54,810 nucleotides of DNA. Origin: Caballeronia cordobensis (lineage in GTDB: Bacteria > Pseudomonadota > Gammaproteobacteria > Burkholderiales > Burkholderiaceae). Within the stretch, counting starts at the first letter, position 1; the number at the start of each line of letters is the position of its first letter. This document shows, piece by piece, positions 51,886 through 54,810 of the stretch. The position numbers were made by a program, and so were the translations under genes. The stretch is from NCBI RefSeq assembly GCF_001544575.2, contig NZ_FCNY02000034.1, positions 1 to 54,810 on the forward strand, written 5' to 3'. Under the pieces are notes generated by a model, which was not told the origin of the DNA, searched no databases, and saw nothing but the letters and a program-made list of their open reading frames with translations.

Positions 51886-52373
51886 AACGCTTCGCCGCCG
51901 CGCTGCTCTTCTGCGCGCCTCTTCTCGCTCACGCCGCGGACATGAACGCGGTGAATCACGCCGCGCAGATCGCATCGGGTGTCGGCGCGGGCACCGCGGT
52001 GCCGTCGCTCGGCTTCGGCGCGGTGCTGCAAACGCTCGTCGGGCTCGTCGTCGTGATCGGCTTCGTGTTCGGCTGCGCGTGGCTCGCGCGCAAGTTCGGC
52101 TTGCAGGGCGGCAAGCGCTCGGGGCTCGTGAAGGTTGTCGGCGGCGCATCGCTCGGCAACAAGGAGCGCGTCGCGGTGGTCGAAGTGGGCGATACGTGGC
52201 TCGTGCTCGGCGCGGGTCCGGGCAACGTGCGCCTCTTGCACACGATGCCCGCGGGATCGGCGGAAGTGGAAGGCGTCGGCATTCCGGCAACGCCGTCCGG
52301 CAGCTTTGGCGCGAGATTTCGCGACGCCCTCGCCGGCGAAGCGAACAAGCGGCTCCAGAAGTTCGTCAAATAA
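51882..52373 (+). CDS. fliO: Flagellar biosynthetic protein FliO
   Basis: A 163-residue bitopic membrane protein that acts as a scaffold for FliP assembly. The signal-like N-terminus (RFAAALLFCAPLLAHAAD), one membrane helix (GLVVVIGFVFGCAWLARKFG) and the cytoplasmic GLVKVVGGASLGNKERVAVV match the family. ATG overlaps the fliN stop. A strong terminator lies 18 bases after its stop. Confidence 0.92.
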   Translation: MKRFAAALLFCAPLLAHAADMNAVNHAAQIASGVGAGTAVPSLGFGAVLQTLVGLVVVIGFVFGCAWLARKFGLQGGKRSGLVKVVGGASLGNKERVAVVEVGDTWLVLGAGPGNVRLLHTMPAGSAEVEGVGIPATPSGSFGARFRDALAGEANKRLQKFVK

Positions 52374-52390
52374 GGCGGATTGGCCGTCAT

Positions 52391-52430
52391 ATCGGGCGCG
52401 GTTCGAAAGGACCGCGCCCGATTTGCGTTT
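52391..52430 (+). terminator. Intrinsic terminator between fliO and fliP
   Basis: Perfect 12-bp stem ATCGGGCGCGGT (52391-52402), loop TCGAAAGG, ACCGCGCCCGAT (52411-52422), then TTGCGTTT. It splits what is usually one fliLMNOPQR operon. Confidence 0.75.
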
Positions 52431-52512
52431 ACAGCCGCTGTTTACCAATAGAACGAGTTGGCGCGGGTTTCCCCCTCTTTTCGCGCCATCGTCCGATATC
52501 GCGATCGCCGAG

Positions 52513-52620
52513 AATTCATCCTATCGAAAGAGGCAGGATTTCATGGCTATCACGTTCGTCGTCATTCAAGGTCAGCGCATTCTCGATGCCCTCGCAAGCA
52601 TCGTCGGCGGGAGCAAGTAA
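52513..52620 (+). CDS. 25-codon ORF with fliL-like leader, coupled to fliP
   Basis: ATG at 52543, TAA at 52618-52620; peptide MAITFVVIQGQRILDALASI then VGGSK. Coordinates include the leader. The 23-base leader (52513-52535, containing CTATCGAAAGAGGCA) is 22/23 identical to the fliL leader at 49909-49931, and the first codons ATGGCTA-CACG are shared as well. The TAA overlaps the fliP ATG as TAATG, so translation of this ORF could deliver ribosomes to fliP, which has no good ribosome binding site of its own. The peptide is not recognised. Confidence 0.6.
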   Translation, partial: NSSYRKRQDFMAITFVVIQGQRILDALASIVGGSK

Positions 52621-53390
52621 TGCAGGTCAGTCGTCATATCGTGCGCGTGGCGAAGCTCGCGCTTCCGGTTCTCATCGGCTCGATGCCGTATCTCGCCTTC
52701 GCGCAGAGCACGGCAGGCTTGCCGGCTTTCAACACCAGTCCCGGCCCCAACGGCGGCACGACGTACTCGCTCAGCGTGCAGACGATGCTGCTGCTGACGA
52801 TGCTCTCGTTCCTCCCCGCGATGGTGCTGATGATGACGAGCTTCACGCGCATCATCATCGTGCTGTCGCTGCTGCGTCAGGCGCTCGGCACGTCGAGCAC
52901 GCCGCCGAATCAGGTGCTCGTGGGACTCGCGCTGTTTCTGTCGTTCTTCGTGATGTCGCCCGTGCTCGACCGCGCCTACAACGACGCGTACAAGCCCTTC
53001 TCCGAAGGCCAGATCGCGATGGACCAGGCGGTGACGCGCGGCGTCGCGCCGTTCAAGCAGTTCATGCTGAAGCAGACGCGCGAATCCGATCTCGCGCTCT
53101 TCGCGCGCATTTCGAAGGCCGCGCCGATGAACGGTCCCGAGGACGTGCCGCTCTCGCTGCTCGTGCCGTCGTTCATCACGAGCGAGCTGAAGACGGGTTT
53201 TCAGATCGGCTTCACGATCTTCATTCCGTTTCTCATCATCGACATGGTGGTGGCGAGCGTGCTGATGTCGATGGGCATGATGATGGTGTCGCCCACGACC
53301 ATCGCGCTGCCGTTCAAGCTGATGCTGTTCGTGCTCGTCGATGGCTGGCAGTTGCTGATCGGCTCGCTTGCGCAGAGCTTCGTTTCCTGA
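52620..53390 (+). CDS. fliP: Flagellar type III export gate protein FliP
   Basis: A 256-residue gate protein with a cleavable signal (to about LAFAQ) and four membrane segments. Hallmarks: LLTMLSFLPAMVLMMTSFTR, IIIVLSLLRQALGTSSTPPN, and the C-terminal MGMMMVSPTTIALPFKLMLF. The start at 52620 is fixed by the TAATG coupling with the small ORF; the long upstream frame is out of the family. Confidence 0.96.
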   Translation: MQVSRHIVRVAKLALPVLIGSMPYLAFAQSTAGLPAFNTSPGPNGGTTYSLSVQTMLLLTMLSFLPAMVLMMTSFTRIIIVLSLLRQALGTSSTPPNQVLVGLALFLSFFVMSPVLDRAYNDAYKPFSEGQIAMDQAVTRGVAPFKQFMLKQTRESDLALFARISKAAPMNGPEDVPLSLLVPSFITSELKTGFQIGFTIFIPFLIIDMVVASVLMSMGMMMVSPTTIALPFKLMLFVLVDGWQLLIGSLAQSFVS

Positions 53391-53407
53391 TTTCGTGAGA
53401 GTGTGAA

Positions 53408-53677
53408 ATGACGCCAGAATCCGTCATGACGATGGCGCATCAGGCGATGTACGTCGCCTTGTTGCTTGCCGCGCCGCTGTTGCTGGTCGCGCTTGTCGTC
53501 GGTCTGGTCGTGAGCCTGTTTCAGGCCGCGACGCAGATCAACGAATCGACCTTGTCTTTCATCCCGAAGCTGATTGCGGTGGCGGTGACGCTCGTCATCG
53601 CGGGTCCGTGGATGCTGTCGACGCTGCTCGACTACATGCGCTCGGTCTTCACCATCGCGCCGGGCGTGAGCGGCTGA
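53408..53677 (+). CDS. fliQ: Flagellar type III export gate protein FliQ
   Basis: An 89-residue protein with two membrane helices. Typical sequence: PESVMTMAHQAMYVALLLAA, then SLFQAATQINESTLSFIPKL. It overlaps the fliR start by one base (TGATG). Confidence 0.96.
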   Translation: MTPESVMTMAHQAMYVALLLAAPLLLVALVVGLVVSLFQAATQINESTLSFIPKLIAVAVTLVIAGPWMLSTLLDYMRSVFTIAPGVSG

Positions 53678-54471
53678 TGTTCTCCGTCACGTACGCGCAA
53701 CTGAACGGCTGGCTCACGGCGTTTCTGTGGCCGTTCGTGCGTATCCTCGCGCTGATCGCGACCGCGCCCGTGCTGAGCCACATGGCGATTCCGATGCGCG
53801 TGAAGATTGCGCTCGCCGCGTTCATCTCGCTGATCGTTGCGCCTACTTTGGGCGCGATGCCGCAGGCGACGGTGTTTTCGGCGGCGGGCGTGTGGATCAT
53901 CGTCAATCAGTTCTTGATCGGCGCGGCCATCGGCATGGTGATGCAGATTGCGTTCGCGGCGGTCGATGCGGCGGGCGAGTTCATCGGGCAGCAAATGGGC
54001 CTGGGGTTCGCCATGCTTTACGATCCGCGCGCCGGTGGGAATGCGGTGGTGGTTTCGCGGTATTTGAATACGCTTGCGATGCTCGCGTTTCTCGTCTTCG
54101 ATGGGCATTTGCAGCTCATGAGTGCGCTCGTCGCGACGTTTCAGAGTGTGCCGATCGAGGCGAATGTCGTGGCGGCGGCGTCGCATGCGCAGGGGTGGCG
54201 GGTTTTGGTTGGCTATGGCGGCAGTGTGTTTTCTACGGGGTTGCTGCTGGCTTTGCCGATTGTGGCGGCGTTGTTGATCGCGAATCTCGCGCTCGGGATT
54301 CTTAATCGCGCTGCGCCGCAAATCGGGATTTTTCAGGTCGGGTTTCCTGTGACGATGCTCGTCGGGTTGCTGTTGCTGCAACTCATGGTGCCGAATTTGA
54401 TGCCGTTTTTTCAGCGTATCTTCGAGGTGGGGATTGGGGAGGTGGGGCGGGTTGCGGCTGGGATGTATTGA
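53677..54471 (+). CDS. fliR: Flagellar type III export gate protein FliR
   Basis: A 264-residue gate protein with six hydrophobic segments. The N-terminus FSVTYAQLNGWLTAFLWPFV and the middle GEFIGQQMGLGFAMLYDPRA are conserved. From about 54020 to the stop codon usage shifts to G/T-ending codons, as in fliK. A T8 run (54475-54482) and repeat copy D follow. The start at 53677 gives the normal N-terminus. Confidence 0.95.
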   Translation: MFSVTYAQLNGWLTAFLWPFVRILALIATAPVLSHMAIPMRVKIALAAFISLIVAPTLGAMPQATVFSAAGVWIIVNQFLIGAAIGMVMQIAFAAVDAAGEFIGQQMGLGFAMLYDPRAGGNAVVVSRYLNTLAMLAFLVFDGHLQLMSALVATFQSVPIEANVVAAASHAQGWRVLVGYGGSVFSTGLLLALPIVAALLIANLALGILNRAAPQIGIFQVGFPVTMLVGLLLLQLMVPNLMPFFQRIFEVGIGEVGRVAAGMY

Positions 54472-54487
54472 GGGTTTTTTTTGTGTC

Positions 54488-54810
54488 GCCGGATCCCGGT
54501 TTCGTGTCGGTTTATTAGCACTGCCCCTCCCCGGGGCGGGGGTAACTTTCTTTGCTGCTGCAAAGAAAGTCACCAAAGAAAGCAGCTTTGTCACCGCCCG
54601 CAGTCACACGCACGTTGGCCATTCTTCTCCTCGGGGAACGGCCCTCGCCTAAGAGTGCCCTCGAAGGAACAATCGGGCTTGGATCGCGCACGATCCGTCA
54701 CATCGCGCCACTTAATTCATTGGTACAGCCATTTCAAGCTCCAGCCCGCTTCGCGGCCGATGGGTTAATCGGGTATGCGAGTGCACTCGTGTTCGCTGGT
54801 TTCCCTCGCA
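54488..54810. repeat. Dispersed palindromic repeat, left half (copy D)
   Basis: Starts GCCGGATCCCGG 16 bases after the fliR stop and matches 49194-49520 with scattered differences, mainly in the inner part. It runs off the right edge at CCCTCGCA, about 18 bases before the point in the complete element that corresponds to the first base of the window. No gene is supported here. Confidence 0.88.

Overview
The window looks like chromosome from a GC-rich betaproteobacterium of the order Burkholderiales, most like the Burkholderia / Paraburkholderia / Caballeronia group. The evidence is the complete fliE / fliFGHIJK / fliLMNOPQR flagellar arrangement, an ahcY–membrane protein–metF operon behind an SAH riboswitch, the slt–NDUFA9-like–GST–cca cluster, and the pxpBCA–DUF969–DUF979 cluster. 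No rRNA, tRNA, CRISPR or prophage genes were seen.

Layout. 1-267: right half of a dispersed repeat. 281-5212 (minus): lytic transglycosylase, NDUFA9-like dehydrogenase, GST and CCA-adding enzyme, with 5-formyl-THF cyclo-ligase divergent at 5232. 5876-10848: MarR-type regulator divergent from a 5-oxoproline operon (pxpB, pxpC, pxpA and a two-gene transporter candidate). 11329-22491: compact Wzx/Wzy-type exopolysaccharide locus (priming transferase, wza, wzb, wzc, one glycosyltransferase, pyruvyl transferase, flippase, polymerase candidate) closed by a convergent secreted glycoside hydrolase. 22555-22705: decayed IS256-family transposase fragment. 22777-29680 (minus): TraB/GumN protein and dppABCDF. 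30004-32920 (minus): SAH riboswitch, ahcY, membrane protein, metF. 32956-35206: lrgAB divergent from a LysR regulator. 35292-36962 (minus): DUF937–OmpA fusion. 37284-38987: AidB-like acyl-CoA dehydrogenase. 38984-54471: flagellar region in three transcription blocks: fliS-fliT-fliK-like-flhB-like (minus, behind a sigma-28 promoter), fliE (minus), and fliFGHIJK plus fliLMNOPQR (plus).

How the parts work together. ahcY and metF serve the methyl cycle and are controlled together by an SAH sensor. pxpBCA opens 5-oxoproline to glutamate and DUF969/979 probably imports it. The EPS genes form a pathway from priming at the inner membrane to export through Wza, tuned by the Wzc kinase / Wzb phosphatase pair. 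The fli genes build the MS ring, C ring, export gate and ATPase.

Most unusual points: (1) a 609-bp element with about 210-bp inverted arms between fliK and fliL, with half copies at both window ends, each outer end placed just after a stop codon; (2) three tandem 11-bp operator-like repeats inside the MarR/pxp divergent promoter; (3) a terminator plus a copied fliL leader and a 25-codon ORF coupled to fliP; (4) two FliK-type proteins and a stand-alone FlhB C-domain.
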